A DNA stretch of 64,000 bases from Actinacidiphila guanduensis (GCF_900103985.1 NZ_FNIE01000009.1:62001-126000); one strand, 5' to 3'; shown: positions 8,742 through 20,628, counted from the stretch's first letter. The notes: generated from the letters alone by a model not told the origin. Numbers and translations: made by a program.

Positions 8742-8984
8742 GGCCACACCCCGGGACGGCGACTCCGTCGCGGGTGGGGTGCGGCCACGGGTGGGGTCCG
8801 GCCGGAACCGGACGGGGACGGATCCGGCCGGGCCGGAGGGCTTCTGCGGGGATCGGGCGGCCGGGCAGGCTTCGAGGGTCGCCATCGGGCAACGCCCGTG
8901 CGGGGCAGGTCCGTTCGGATCGCCCGGCGGCAGCGCGGGCGCAGTCCCGCCGATCCCCGCAGTCCGTCCGCAAGGAGTCCCGCC

Positions 8985-9812
8985 ATGCCCAGGCGCCCTC
9001 GCACGCCCCTGCGCATCACCGCCTACGCGGCCCTGCCCGTCGCCGTCGCCGCCCTGTTCGGTGCCGCCCGGTACGTCTCCGGGGACGGCGCGCCCAGCGC
9101 CGCCCCCGCACCGCACCCCGTCACCACCGCTTCCGCCGTCCCCACGGCACCCACCGCTCCGGCCGTGCCCGGCCGCGCCGACTCCCCGCAGCCGCACCCC
9201 ACATCCGCGGCCGCGGCCCCCGCCGTGACGCCGCCCGCCCCCACCGCCCGCACTCCGGCGTCCCGCGACCCCGCCCCGCTCGCCCCCGCCCGCCTCCCCG
9301 ACGCCGCCCGCTCGGCGTGGACATCGATGGGCCCGTCGCACACGCGCACGGCCGGCCCGTCCGTCGCCGTCGACGAGTGCGCTTCGGTCCGCGGGGCCGC
9401 CACGTGGCAGCAGCAGGGTTACGTGAGCACCTACGACACCCCCGCCGTGCAGGACACCTTCGCCTTCGCCACCGAGGCCGGGGCGAAAGCGGCCTGGACC
9501 CGGCTGGTCGCCGGGCTCGACGGATGCCGGGCCACCTCGCGCGCCCTGCAGTCCCGCAACGGGCTGCCGCAGGACGCCACTGTCACCCGCACCGCCGCCA
9601 CCGCCGACGGCGCCGCCTACGCCCGTACCTGGACCGCCGTCCCCGGCATGTCCGCGCCGGGCCGGCAGACCGACCACGTCTACGCCGTGCGCGAGGGCGC
9701 CGTCCTGTCGGTCCTGCAGGTCACCGAGATCTCCGGCACCACCGCCCCCGGCACGGCGTACTCCCCCGGGCAGGACGCCGCCGAACTGGCCGTACTCGCC
9801 GGCCGCGGATGA
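8985..9812 (+). CDS. Secreted or membrane-anchored unknown protein
   Basis: The 275-residue protein starts at an ATG with AAGGAG 7 nt upstream, which favours it over an upstream in-frame ATG at 8898. Residues about 12-33 are a single hydrophobic helix (signal or anchor), followed by a Pro/Ala/Thr-rich linker to about residue 110 and a globular domain. That domain contains VDECASVRGAATW, TEAGAKAAWTRL and LDGCRATSRAL, so two Cys residues may pair. It recalls extracellular sensor-like domains of actinobacterial lipoproteins, but I cannot name a family. It lies 89 bp upstream of the repeat-bearing hydrolase in the same direction and may share its transcript. Confidence 0.65.
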   Translation: MPRRPRTPLRITAYAALPVAVAALFGAARYVSGDGAPSAAPAPHPVTTASAVPTAPTAPAVPGRADSPQPHPTSAAAAPAVTPPAPTARTPASRDPAPLAPARLPDAARSAWTSMGPSHTRTAGPSVAVDECASVRGAATWQQQGYVSTYDTPAVQDTFAFATEAGAKAAWTRLVAGLDGCRATSRALQSRNGLPQDATVTRTAATADGAAYARTWTAVPGMSAPGRQTDHVYAVREGAVLSVLQVTEISGTTAPGTAYSPGQDAAELAVLAGRG

Positions 9813-9901
9813 CCTCCGCACCTCGCCCACCCGTCCCGCACCTGCCCTGCCCCCGGGCGGCCGGCAGACCGATCCCGACAGACACAGGAAGAGAGCCCAC
9901 C

Positions 9902-11296
9902 ATGACGCACAACCGCCGCACCCGCCTGCGCGCGCTCGCCACCCTCGTCGCCGCCGGCGCCGCGGCGACCTTCGCCTGCGGCACCCCGGCCCACGCCGAC
10001 TCCACCGCCGGCGGCCCGATCACCCGCAGCGAGGTCCTGACCCGGGCGCAGAGCTGGGTGGACGCGGGCGTCCCCTACAACCAGGCCGGCTACTACGGCG
10101 GCTACCGCGAGGACTGCTCCGGCTATGTGTCGATGGCCTGGCACCTCACCAGCAGCCTGGTCACCCAGACCCTGCCGGACGTCTCCACCAAGGAGAGCTT
10201 CTCCGCCCTCGCACCCGGCGACATCCTCGACTACACCGCCGAGCACACCTTCCTCTTCGCGGGCTGGACCGACAAGTCCACCGGTGCCTTCAAGTACTAC
10301 GCCGACAGCAACCCGAGCGACCCGACCCACGGCCCCACTGCCGGCAACGTCAACAACTCCACCATGGAGGGCTGGCCGACCGGCTACTACGACGCGTACC
10401 GGTACGACAAGATCGTCGACGACACCCCGGTCACCCCGCACGGCACCGTCTGGGACCGCACCCGCAGTGCCGCCGGCTCCTGGCAGTCCTCGGCGGACGA
10501 GATCGACTCCAACGGCGCGATCACCGCGGTGGCCGCCGCCGCGCTGCCGAACGGCACCCTGCACGTGGAGACGGTGGTCCCCGGCTCCGGCCTGTGGGAC
10601 CGCACCCGCAGCGCGAACGGGACCTGGTCCGCCGCCACCCACATCGACACCAACGGGAACATCACCGCGGTGGCCGCGGCCGCGCTCCCGGACGGCACCT
10701 TGCACGTGGAGAGCGTGGTGCCGGGCTCGGGCGTGTGGGACCGCACCCGCAGCGCGAGCGGGACCTGGGCGTCGTCCTCCACCCACATCGACACCAACGG
10801 GAACATCAGCGCGGTTGCCGCGGCCGGCCTGCCGGACGGCACCGTGCACGTCGACTCGCTGGTGCCCGGCGCCGGCGTGTGGGACCGCACCCGCAGCGCG
10901 AGCGGCACCTGGGCCGCGGCCTCCACGCAACTGGACGACAACGGCAGCATCTCCGCGCTGTCCGCGGCCGCACTCCCCGACGGCACCCTGCACGTGGAGA
11001 CGGTGGTGCCGGGCTCGGGCGTGTGGGACCGGACCCGCAGTGCCTCGGGCACGTGGGCCGCTGCGTCGAGCCACATCGACCAGAACGGCGACGTCAGTTC
11101 GGTCTCCTCGGCGGGTCTGCCCGACGGCACCCTGCACGTGGACGCGGTGGTGCCGGGCTCGGGGGTCTGGGACCGCACGCGCAGCACCTCGGGCTCCTGG
11201 AGCACGGCCACCGACATCGACAGCAACGACGACATCTTCGACACCTTCACCGCGGGCCTGCCGGACGGCTCGATGCACGTGGGCACGATCGCCTGA
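9902..11296 (+). CDS. Secreted NlpC/P60- or CHAP-like hydrolase with six WDRTR repeats
   Basis: The 464-residue protein starts at an ATG with GGAAGAGAG upstream. Residues 1-32 form a signal peptide (ends AHA). Residues about 38-175 resemble a cysteine peptidase or amidase of the NlpC/P60-CHAP type: C72 in REDCSGYVSMAWHL, H115 in AEHTFLFAGW, and PGDILDY between them. Such enzymes cut peptidoglycan peptides or amides. Residues 181-464 are six 48-residue WDRTR repeats, the same module as in the protein at 3682-5751. The two proteins therefore probably share a binding target while their catalytic parts differ. Confidence 0.8.
   Translation: MTHNRRTRLRALATLVAAGAAATFACGTPAHADSTAGGPITRSEVLTRAQSWVDAGVPYNQAGYYGGYREDCSGYVSMAWHLTSSLVTQTLPDVSTKESFSALAPGDILDYTAEHTFLFAGWTDKSTGAFKYYADSNPSDPTHGPTAGNVNNSTMEGWPTGYYDAYRYDKIVDDTPVTPHGTVWDRTRSAAGSWQSSADEIDSNGAITAVAAAALPNGTLHVETVVPGSGLWDRTRSANGTWSAATHIDTNGNITAVAAAALPDGTLHVESVVPGSGVWDRTRSASGTWASSSTHIDTNGNISAVAAAGLPDGTVHVDSLVPGAGVWDRTRSASGTWAAASTQLDDNGSISALSAAALPDGTLHVETVVPGSGVWDRTRSASGTWAAASSHIDQNGDVSSVSSAGLPDGTLHVDAVVPGSGVWDRTRSTSGSWSTATDIDSNDDIFDTFTAGLPDGSMHVGTIA
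10442..11293 (+). repeat. Six tandem copies of the ~144-bp coding repeat (array 2)
   Basis: Units start with [VL]WDRTRS and contain LP[DN]GTxHVxxxVPG. The array is inverted relative to the one at 3685-4542, with 5.9 kb between them. Confidence 0.85.
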
Positions 11297-11324
11297 CCGG
11301 CCCCGGACGGCCCGGCACGACATG

Positions 11325-11380
11325 ACGCTGCGGCTCCCCGCGCGCGGGTTCTCCCCCTCCGCGGCGGGGAGCCGCAGCGT
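11325..11380. terminator. Strong bidirectional terminator
   Basis: ACGCTGCGGCTCCCCGC and GCGGGGAGCCGCAGCGT form a perfect 17-bp stem with a 22-nt loop. It is followed by TTGTCA and lies between convergent genes. Confidence 0.8.
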
Positions 11381-11410
11381 TGTCACGTCGAGCCCGTGAG
11401 GGGGCGGGCG

Positions 11411-12298
11411 TTACAGGACGCGGACGGCCCAGTCCGGTTCGTAGTCGGCCAGTTGGTGGATGGCGACCGGGGTGGAGGGGTTCGCCGCGTCCAGGTACTG
11501 GCCGCCGCCGATGAAGACGCCCACGTGGTAGGCGCTGCCCTCGCCGCCCCAGAAGATGAGGTCGCCCGGCTGCAGCGCCGAGGTGGACACGGGGGTGCCG
11601 ATCGTGGACTGGTCCTGCGAGGTGCGCGGGATGTCCACGCCGATCGACGCGAAGGCCGCCTGGGTCAGGCCGGAGCAGTCGTAGGAGCCCGGGCCGGTGG
11701 CGCCGTAGACGTACGGCTTGCCCAACTGCGCCTTGAGGAAGGCGATCAGCTGGTCGACCTTGCTCGACGAGGCCGGCGCGGCCGCGGTGGCCGCGGCGGC
11801 CGGCGTTGAGGCGGTGGCCAGCGGGGCGCGGGCGGTGGAGCGCGAGGCGGCCTGCGCGGCCTGCTCCCGGGCCGCCTTCGCGGCGGCCGCGGCAGCGGCG
11901 GCCTTGCGGCGGGCGGCCTTGTGCAGGGCCGCGGCCTTCTTGCGGGCCGCGTCGGCCGCCTGCTCCTTGTCCGCGGCCAGGGTCGCCGCCAGCGCCTCCT
12001 GCTGCAGCGCGGCCACGGCCTGCTGCGCGGACACCGACGTCGAGAGCGGCACCGTGTCGGCGAGGCCGGTGGCGGTGCGGGCGGCGGGCGCGCTGCCCGC
12101 CGCGGTGTCGTGCGGGTTCTCGGCCATGGCCGGAGCGGCCGCGCCGCACAGGGCGAGCGCGCTGACGACACCGCCGACGAGCCCGGCCCTGCGCACCCAG
12201 TGAGGGGTGGCGTGGGGCGCCGCGTGCCGTCGGCGGCCGGTATGGCCGCTATGGATGGTTATGCCGGACGGCTGCGTCCGGGGGGAGTTCGGAGACAT
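11411..12298 (-). CDS. Secreted NlpC/P60 (C40) peptidoglycan endopeptidase
   Basis: The 295-residue protein has a signal sequence (hydrophobic about 38-54, AMA near 58) and an Ala/Lys/Arg-rich coiled coil at about 90-155. An Ala/Ser linker precedes the C40 domain at 181-295. Catalytic Cys208 sits in GSYDCSGLTQAAF and His258 in YHVGVFIG; His281 fits the third polar position. P60 enzymes cut D-Glu-diaminopimelate links, and the coiled coil probably controls the active site or locates the enzyme. Ten downstream bases hold no obvious alternative start, and internal ATGs near residue 58 would remove the signal. It is divergent from nuoA. Confidence 0.85.
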   Translation of the reverse strand: MSPNSPRTQPSGITIHSGHTGRRRHAAPHATPHWVRRAGLVGGVVSALALCGAAAPAMAENPHDTAAGSAPAARTATGLADTVPLSTSVSAQQAVAALQQEALAATLAADKEQAADAARKKAAALHKAARRKAAAAAAAAKAAREQAAQAASRSTARAPLATASTPAAAATAAAPASSSKVDQLIAFLKAQLGKPYVYGATGPGSYDCSGLTQAAFASIGVDIPRTSQDQSTIGTPVSTSALQPGDLIFWGGEGSAYHVGVFIGGGQYLDAANPSTPVAIHQLADYEPDWAVRVL

Positions 12299-12682
12299 GC
12301 GTCTCTGGCTATCAGGAACGAATGGTTCCGTTCAACAAAGGTGGGATACGCCACAGTTGGCCGCCGGACGGCTCAATTGCCCGGTTCGCGATCTTGTCTG
12401 ATGGGCTGTTTGATCCCTTTTCGTGAGGCTGGTTACGTATGCGCTCGTGCACGGTTTCACGCATGTCATTCCCGCGTTCTCCGGGTCGCCCGCGCGGGTG
12501 GCGGTGGACTAGCACGTGAACCCGTCCACCGCGAATTTGCCACAGAGGGAACTCGTCTGATAATGGACTCAAGCTCCTGACCAGCGACAACGCCCGCGAA
12601 TATGACGTGAAGTGATCGTTTGGGTGTCATCTGGTACATGCACACAGCTGATCCGACTTCATGATCGTTGGCCAGGTGGTGG

Positions 12683-12725
12683 AGATCACAAAGTCGGTGC
12701 CGACCCCCGTGTCGCAGATCACAGA
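12683..12725 (+). promoter_or_regulatory. Direct repeats AGATCACA upstream of the nuo promoter
   Basis: AGATCACAAA (12683-12692) and AGATCACAGA (12716-12725) are spaced 33 bp start to start, about three helical turns. The second ends 10 bp before the -10 hexamer, where a -35 box is missing. They are candidate activator sites. Confidence 0.45.
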
Positions 12726-12735
12726 CCGGGAGGCA

Positions 12736-12741
12736 TAGGAT
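12736..12741 (+). promoter_or_regulatory. -10 hexamer TAGGAT of the nuo operon
   Basis: TAGGAT fits the TAnnnT -10 of the main vegetative sigma factor. No TTGAC box lies 16-19 nt upstream, so the promoter probably needs an activator. The Rex site begins 15 nt downstream. Confidence 0.5.
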
Positions 12742-12756
12742 GCAGGCGACTTGGGC

Positions 12757-12774
12757 TTGTGAACTGCCTCACAT
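12757..12774. promoter_or_regulatory. Rex (NADH/NAD+ sensor) operator of nuo
   Basis: TTGTGAACTGCCTCACAT matches the Streptomyces Rex/ROP consensus TGTGAACnnnTTCACA at all but one fixed position. It lies just after the -10 hexamer, where a bound repressor would block transcription. Rex releases DNA when NADH is high, which would raise complex I synthesis. Rex control of nuo is established for S. coelicolor; here it is inferred from the site. Confidence 0.85.
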
Positions 12775-12865
12775 ACCCGCGATCTTCGCGGTTTCGGTGA
12801 CGTGCAGCGCAGGTCCCGGTCACGGTCCGTACATCAGTCACCGTCGACTGGAAGGAGCGGGCACG

Positions 12866-13225
12866 GTGAACGCCTACGCGCCCATCATCGTGCTGGGCGG
12901 CATCGCAGCCGCCTTCGCGATCGGTTCCGTCTTCACTGCCTCGATCGTCGGGCCCAAGCGGTACAACCGGGCCAAGTCGGAGGCGTACGAGTGCGGCATC
13001 GAGCCCACTCCGCAGCCGGCCGGCGGGGGCCGCTTCCCGATCAAGTACTACCTGACGGCGATGCTCTTCATCGTCTTCGACATCGAGATCGTCTTCCTCT
13101 ACCCCTGGGCGGTCACCTTCGACCGGCTGGGGATGTTCGGCCTCGTCGAGATGCTCCTGTTCGTCCTCACCGTCTTCGTCGCCTACGCCTACGTGTGGCG
13201 GCGCGGCGGCCTGGAGTGGGACTAG
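12866..13225 (+). CDS. nuoA: NADH-quinone oxidoreductase subunit A
   Basis: The 119-residue protein has three membrane helices (about 5-28, 62-84 and 90-112), as in all NuoA subunits. It carries the conserved loop YECGIEP (Cys43) and the FDIEIVFLYPW motif with buried acids near the quinone tunnel. The GTG start is chosen because GGAAGGAG lies 7 nt upstream; an ATG 66 codons earlier would add a non-membrane extension unlike the family. It is the first gene of a 14-gene operon. NuoA helps join the peripheral arm to the membrane arm of complex I. Confidence 0.97.
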   Translation: MNAYAPIIVLGGIAAAFAIGSVFTASIVGPKRYNRAKSEAYECGIEPTPQPAGGGRFPIKYYLTAMLFIVFDIEIVFLYPWAVTFDRLGMFGLVEMLLFVLTVFVAYAYVWRRGGLEWD

Positions 13226-13280
13226 CGGGCACCCGCGGACCGAGTGGCGACAAGGGACCGAGGAGACCAGGAGCCAACCC

Positions 13281-13835
13281 ATGGGTATCGAAGAGAAACT
13301 GCCGAGCGGGTTTCTGCTGACAACGGTGGAGACAGCGGCCGGCTGGGTGCGTAAGGCGTCGGTCTTCCCCGCCACCTTCGGCCTCGCCTGCTGCGCGATC
13401 GAGATGATGACCACCGGCGCCGGCCGGTACGACATGGCCCGGTTCGGCATGGAGGTCTTCCGCGGATCGCCGCGCCAGGCCGACCTGATGATCGTCGCCG
13501 GCCGGGTGAGCCAGAAAATGGCGCCGGTGCTGCGGCAGGTCTACGACCAGATGCCGAACCCCAAGTGGGTCATCTCGATGGGCGTGTGCGCGTCCAGCGG
13601 CGGGATGTTCAACAACTACGCCATCGTGCAGGGCGTCGACCACGTGGTGCCCGTCGACATCTACCTGCCCGGCTGCCCGCCCCGCCCGGAGATGCTGCTC
13701 GACGCGATCCTCAAGCTCCACGAGAAGATCCAGCACGGCAAGCTCGGCGTGAACCGCGAGGCCGCCGCGCGCGAGGCGGAGGAGGCCGCCCGCAAGGCGC
13801 TCCCCACCATCGAGATGAAGGGGCTGCTGCGATGA
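13281..13835 (+). CDS. nuoB: NADH-quinone oxidoreductase subunit B
   Basis: The 184-residue subunit carries the terminal 4Fe-4S cluster N2, which passes electrons to menaquinone. Its ligands are visible: the adjacent C37-C38 (FGLACCAIE), C103 (MGVCASSGG) and C132 (LPGCPPRPE). The ATG follows an AGGAG 6 nt upstream. The last 35 residues are charged and Ala-rich. The stop overlaps the nuoC start (ATGA), consistent with coupled translation. Confidence 0.98.
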   Translation: MGIEEKLPSGFLLTTVETAAGWVRKASVFPATFGLACCAIEMMTTGAGRYDMARFGMEVFRGSPRQADLMIVAGRVSQKMAPVLRQVYDQMPNPKWVISMGVCASSGGMFNNYAIVQGVDHVVPVDIYLPGCPPRPEMLLDAILKLHEKIQHGKLGVNREAAAREAEEAARKALPTIEMKGLLR

Positions 13836-14550
13836 GCGAGGCCACCCCGCCGGCCGAAGGCAACGGCCACCTGCCGGTCCAGCGCGACGACGCGGGCGAG
13901 GTCATCGGCGTCCGCCGCGGGATGTTCGGCGCCAACAACGGCGGCGACACCTCCGGTTACGGCGGCCTGGTGCGCGCCGTCCGGCTGCCCGGCCCGTCCG
14001 CCCGCCCCTACGGCGGCGTCTTCGACGAGATCGCCGACGAGTTGGAGGGCGCCCTGGAGGAGCAGGGGCTGCCGCCGGGCGAGGCGATCGAGAAGACGGT
14101 CGTCGACCGCGGCGAACTCACCTTCCACATCGCCCGCGAGCACCTGGTCCGGGTCGCCCGCACACTCCGCGACGACCCCGCGCTGCGGTTCGAGCTGTGC
14201 ACCGGCGTCAGCGGCGTGCACTACCCCGGCGACCGGGGCCGCGAGCTGCACGCCGTCTACCACCTGCGCTCGCTCACCCACGGCCGGCTGATCCGGCTGG
14301 AGACCAGCGCGCCGGACGCCGACCCGCACCTGCCGTCCCTGGTCGCGGTCTACCCGACCAACGACTGGCACGAGCGCGAGGCGTACGACTTCTTCGGCAT
14401 CGTCTTCGACGGTCACCCGGCGCTCACCCGGATCATGATGCCGGACGACTGGCCCGGGCACCCGCAGCGCAAGGACTACCCCCTCGGCGGCATCCCCGTC
14501 GAGTACAAGGGCGCCCAGATCCCGGCTCCGGACCAGCGGAGGTCGTACTC

Positions 14551-14554
<4 letters not shown>
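13832..14554 (+). CDS. nuoC: NADH-quinone oxidoreductase subunit C
   Basis: The 240-residue subunit belongs to the 30-kDa family; nuoC and nuoD are separate genes here. The domain covers about 75-225 and ends with the family signature (WHEREAYDFFGIVFDGHP, RIMMPDDWPGHPQRKDYPLGG). The first 50 residues are a low-complexity extension common in actinobacteria. NuoC is a structural part of the Q module and contacts NuoD. It overlaps nuoB and nuoD by 4 nt each. Confidence 0.97.
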
Positions 14555-15884
<1,330 letters not shown>

Positions 15885-15888
<4 letters not shown>

Positions 15889-16783
15889 GCTCCGAGGTGT
15901 CGCTGGGCATCCCCGAACTGCCCGCACCCGACTACCCGGCCGACGTCCGCGCCCGGCTGGAGACCGACGCCCGGGAGGTGATCGCCCGCTACCCCGGCTC
16001 CCGCAGCGCCCTGCTGCCGCTGCTGCACCTGGTGCAGTCCGAGGAGGGGTACGTCACCCGCACCGGCATCCGGTTCTGCGCCGAGATGCTGGAGCTGACC
16101 ACCGCCGAGGTCACCGCCGTCGCCACCTTCTACACGATGTACCGGCGCAAGCCGTCGGGCGACTACCAGGTCGGCGTCTGCACCAACACGCTGTGCGCGG
16201 TGATGGGCGGCGACGCGATCTTCGAGGAGCTGCGCGAGCACCTCGGCGTCGGCAACGACGAGACGACCGCCGACGGCAAGATCACCCTCGAGCACATCGA
16301 GTGCAACGCGGCCTGCGACTTCGCCCCCGTGGTGATGGTCAACTGGGAGTTCTTCGACAACCAGACCCCCGAGTCGGCCAAGCAGCTCGTGGACGACCTG
16401 ATGGCCGGCCGCGAGGTCCGCCCGACCCGGGGCGCGCCGCTGTGCACGTACAAGGAGACCGCGCGCATCCTGGCCGGCTTCCCCGACCTGCGCGAGGGCG
16501 CGGTGGAGGCCACCGGCGGCGCCGGGCCCGCCTCGCTCGCCGGACTCCGGCTGGCCCGCGGCGAGGCCCAGGCCCGGGTGGTCGGGCAGCGCGGGCAGAC
16601 CCCGGAGCACGCCCCGCCGGCGCAACCGCCGCAGGACGACGCCGACCTGCACGCCACACCCACCTCGCCGTCGCCCGCCGAGCACCCCAGCTCGCACGAC
16701 GCACCCCGGCAGACCGCCGAGTCCGACCCGGCGCACCCCGCGGACCCGGTCGGCGAGCACGCCGAACAGGAGGAGGGGGACCG

Positions 16784-16787
<4 letters not shown>
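15885..16787 (+). CDS. nuoE: NADH-quinone oxidoreductase subunit E
   Basis: The 300-residue protein has a thioredoxin-like 2Fe-2S domain in about the first 210 residues. Cluster ligands are in VCTNTLCAVMGG and, about 40 residues on, ECNAACDFAPVV, which provides N1a of the NADH module. Family members usually have 160-240 residues. Here residues about 215-300 are a disordered tail rich in Pro, His, Ala and Asp. It overlaps nuoD and nuoF by 4 nt. Confidence 0.97.
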
Positions 16788-18114
<1,327 letters not shown>

Positions 18115-18118
<4 letters not shown>

Positions 18119-20628
18119 CCATCACCACCAACGCACCCTCCGCGGGCGGCGGTCCCGCGGTGCCGCCGGAGGACCTGATCACGGTCACCATCGACGGCAT
18201 CGCGGTCTCCGTGCCCAAGGGCACCCTGGTGATCCGGGCGGCCGAACTGCTCGGCATCGAGATCCCGCGGTTCTGCGACCACCCGCTGCTCGACCCGGCC
18301 GGCGCCTGCCGCCAGTGCATCGTGGAGATCGAGGGCCAGCGCAAGCCGGTCGCCTCGTGCACCATCACCTGCACCGACGGCATGGTGGTCAGCACCCAGC
18401 TCACCTCCCCGGTCGCCGAGAAGGCGCAGCGCGGGGTGATGGAGCTGCTGCTGATCAACCACCCGCTGGACTGCCCGGTCTGCGACAAGGGCGGCGAGTG
18501 CCCGCTGCAGAACCAGGCGATGTCCGTGGGCGACCCCGACACCCGCTTCGAGGGCCGCAAGCGCACCTACGAGAAGCCCGTACCGATCTCGGCGCAGGTG
18601 CTGCTGGACCGCGAGCGCTGCGTGCTGTGCGCCCGCTGCACCCGCTTCAGCAACCAGATCGCCGGCGACCCGATGATCGAGCTGATCGAGCGCGGTGCCC
18701 TGCAGCAGGTCGGCATCGGCGAGGGCGACCCCTTCGAGTCGTACTTCTCCGGCAACACCATCCAGATCTGCCCGGTCGGCGCCCTCACCTCGGCCGCCTA
18801 CCGGTTCCGCTCGCGCCCCTTCGACCTGGTCTCCTCGCCGTCGGTGTGCGAGCACTGCGCCGGCGGCTGCGCCACCCGCACCGACCACCGGCGCGGCAAG
18901 GTGATGCGCCGGCTGGCCGCCGACGACCCGGAGGTCAACGAGGAGTGGCTGTGCGACAAGGGCCGCTTCGGCTTCCGCTACGCCCAGCGCCCCGAGCGCC
19001 TCACCCACCCGCTGGTCCGCGGCGCCGACGGTGAACTGGCCCCCGCCAGCTGGCCGGAGGCGCTGGCCGCGGCCGCCGCGGGCCTGACCGCCGCGCACGG
19101 CCGGGCCGCGGTGCTGGCCGGCGGCCGGCTCACCGTCGAGGACTCCTACGCCTACGGCAAGTTCGCCCGCGTGGTGCTCGGCACCAACGACGTGGACTTC
19201 CGGGCCCGCCCGCACTCCGCCGAGGAGGCCGACTTCCTGGCCGCCGCGGTCGCCGGGCGCGGGGTGGACCTCGGCGAGGGCGCCGCCGCCGTCACCCACC
19301 GCGTGCTGGAGCAGGCGCCGACCGTGCTGCTGGCCGGACTCGAGGCCGAGGAGGAGGCGCCCGGCGTCTTCCTGCGGCTGCGCAAGGCGCACCGCAAGAA
19401 CGGCCAGCAGACCTACGCGCTGGCCGGCTACGCCACCCGCGGCCTGGACAAGGCCGGCGGCATCCTGCTGCCGGCCGCGCCCGGCACCGAGCCGGAGTGG
19501 CTGGACGCGCTGGCCGGCGGGGTCGGGCTCGACGAGGCCGGCCGGCTGGCCGGCGAGGCGCTGCGCGCGCCCGGCTCGGTGATCCTGGTCGGCGAGCGGC
19601 TGGCCGCCGTGCCCGGCGCCCTGACCGCCGCGGTCCGGCTGGCCGCCGCCACCGGCGCGGCCCTGGCGTGGATCCCGCGCCGGGCCGGCGAGCGGGGCGC
19701 GGTGGAGGCCGGCGTGCTGCCCGGGCTGCTGCCCGGCGGCCGCCCGCTGACCGACCCGCGGGCCCGCGAGGAGGTGGCCAGGGTCTGGGGCCTGCCGGCC
19801 CTGCCCACCACGCCCGGCCGCGACACCGACGCGATCCTGGCGGACACGGCGGCCGGCCGGCTGGCCGCGCTGGTGGTCGGCGGCGTCGAGGTCGCCGACC
19901 TGCCGGACCCGGCGCTGGCCCGGCAGGCGCTGGGGGCCGCCGGCTTCGTGGTCAGCCTGGAGCAGCGGCCGAGCGAGGTCACCGAGTTCGCCGACGTGGT
20001 GCTGCCGGTGGCCGCGGTCGCCGAGAAGGCGGGCACCTTCGTCAACTGGGAGGGCCGGCTGCGGATGTTCGAGGCCGCCATCAAGCCCGACCAGGCCACC
20101 ACCCGGCACCAGATGCCCGACGCCCGGGTGCTGACCATGCTCGCCGACGCCCTCGACGTCGCCCTGGGCCTGGCCGACGTGCACAGCGCCCGCCGCGAAC
20201 TCGACCGGCTCTCCGGCTGGCCCGGCCCGTACGGCGACGCCCCGCGCGAGGCGCCGGTGCCGCTGCCGCGGCCCGCCGGCGGGCAGGCCGTGCTCGCCGG
20301 GCACCGGCTGCTGCTCGACCAGGGCCGGCTGCAGGACGGCGACGACGCGCTGGCCGCCACCCGGCACGCGGCCGTCGCCCGGCTCTCGCCGGCCACCGCC
20401 GCGGAGACCGGCGTCCGGGACGGCGAGCCGCTCACCGTCGCGGGACCTGCCGGGCAGGTGACGCTGCCGCTGGCGGTCACGCCGATGCCGGACCGCGTGG
20501 TGTGGCTGCCGCTGAACTCGGTCGGCGGCGGGGTCGCCGCCGACACCGGCGCCCGCCCCGGCCAGATCGTCTCCCTGGCGGCCGCCGCAGCGGGCGCGGC
20601 CGACCGGACCGCGGAGGAGCAGTCGTGA
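18115..20628 (+). CDS. nuoG: NADH-quinone oxidoreductase subunit G
   Basis: The 837-residue protein starts at a GTG overlapping the nuoF stop. The N-terminal part binds three clusters. A ferredoxin-type 2Fe-2S site (FCDHPLLDPAGACRQCIVE) is followed by the HxxxCxxCxxxxxC site (HPLDCPVCDKGGECPLQ) and then CVLCARCTRF with a matching ICPVGAL. A further Cys-rich site (CEHCAGGCATRTD) starts the molybdopterin-oxidoreductase-like domain, which is structural in complex I. The C-terminal 400 residues are Ala/Gly-rich and diverged. Confidence 0.97.

Larger units (their letters stand above)
12299..12865. other. 567-bp divergent region between P60 hydrolase and nuoA
   Basis: No convincing gene is present. 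The stretch at about 12430-12670 is clearly less GC-rich than the rest of the window, as expected for a promoter region. The nuo side carries a -10 hexamer, two direct repeats and a Rex operator (listed separately). I found no c-di-AMP riboswitch consensus in the leader of the hydrolase. Confidence 0.7.

Noticed and set aside
8742..8984. Gene or terminator in the gap after the TrmB/LuxR regulator
   Set aside because: Only short GTCCGG/CCGGAC-type repeats of GC-rich DNA; the frame open here lacks a start signal before 8985.
12312..12590. 92-codon minus-strand frame in the nuo promoter region
   Set aside because: No ribosome-binding site, no recognisable protein pattern, and it overlaps regulatory, less GC-rich DNA.
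12299..12865. Possible c-di-AMP (ydaO) riboswitch before the P60 hydrolase gene
   Set aside because: Such leaders are known for Streptomyces wall hydrolases, but neither the GGGGTGAATC-type nor the GACAGCTAACC-type conserved segment is present on the minus strand.
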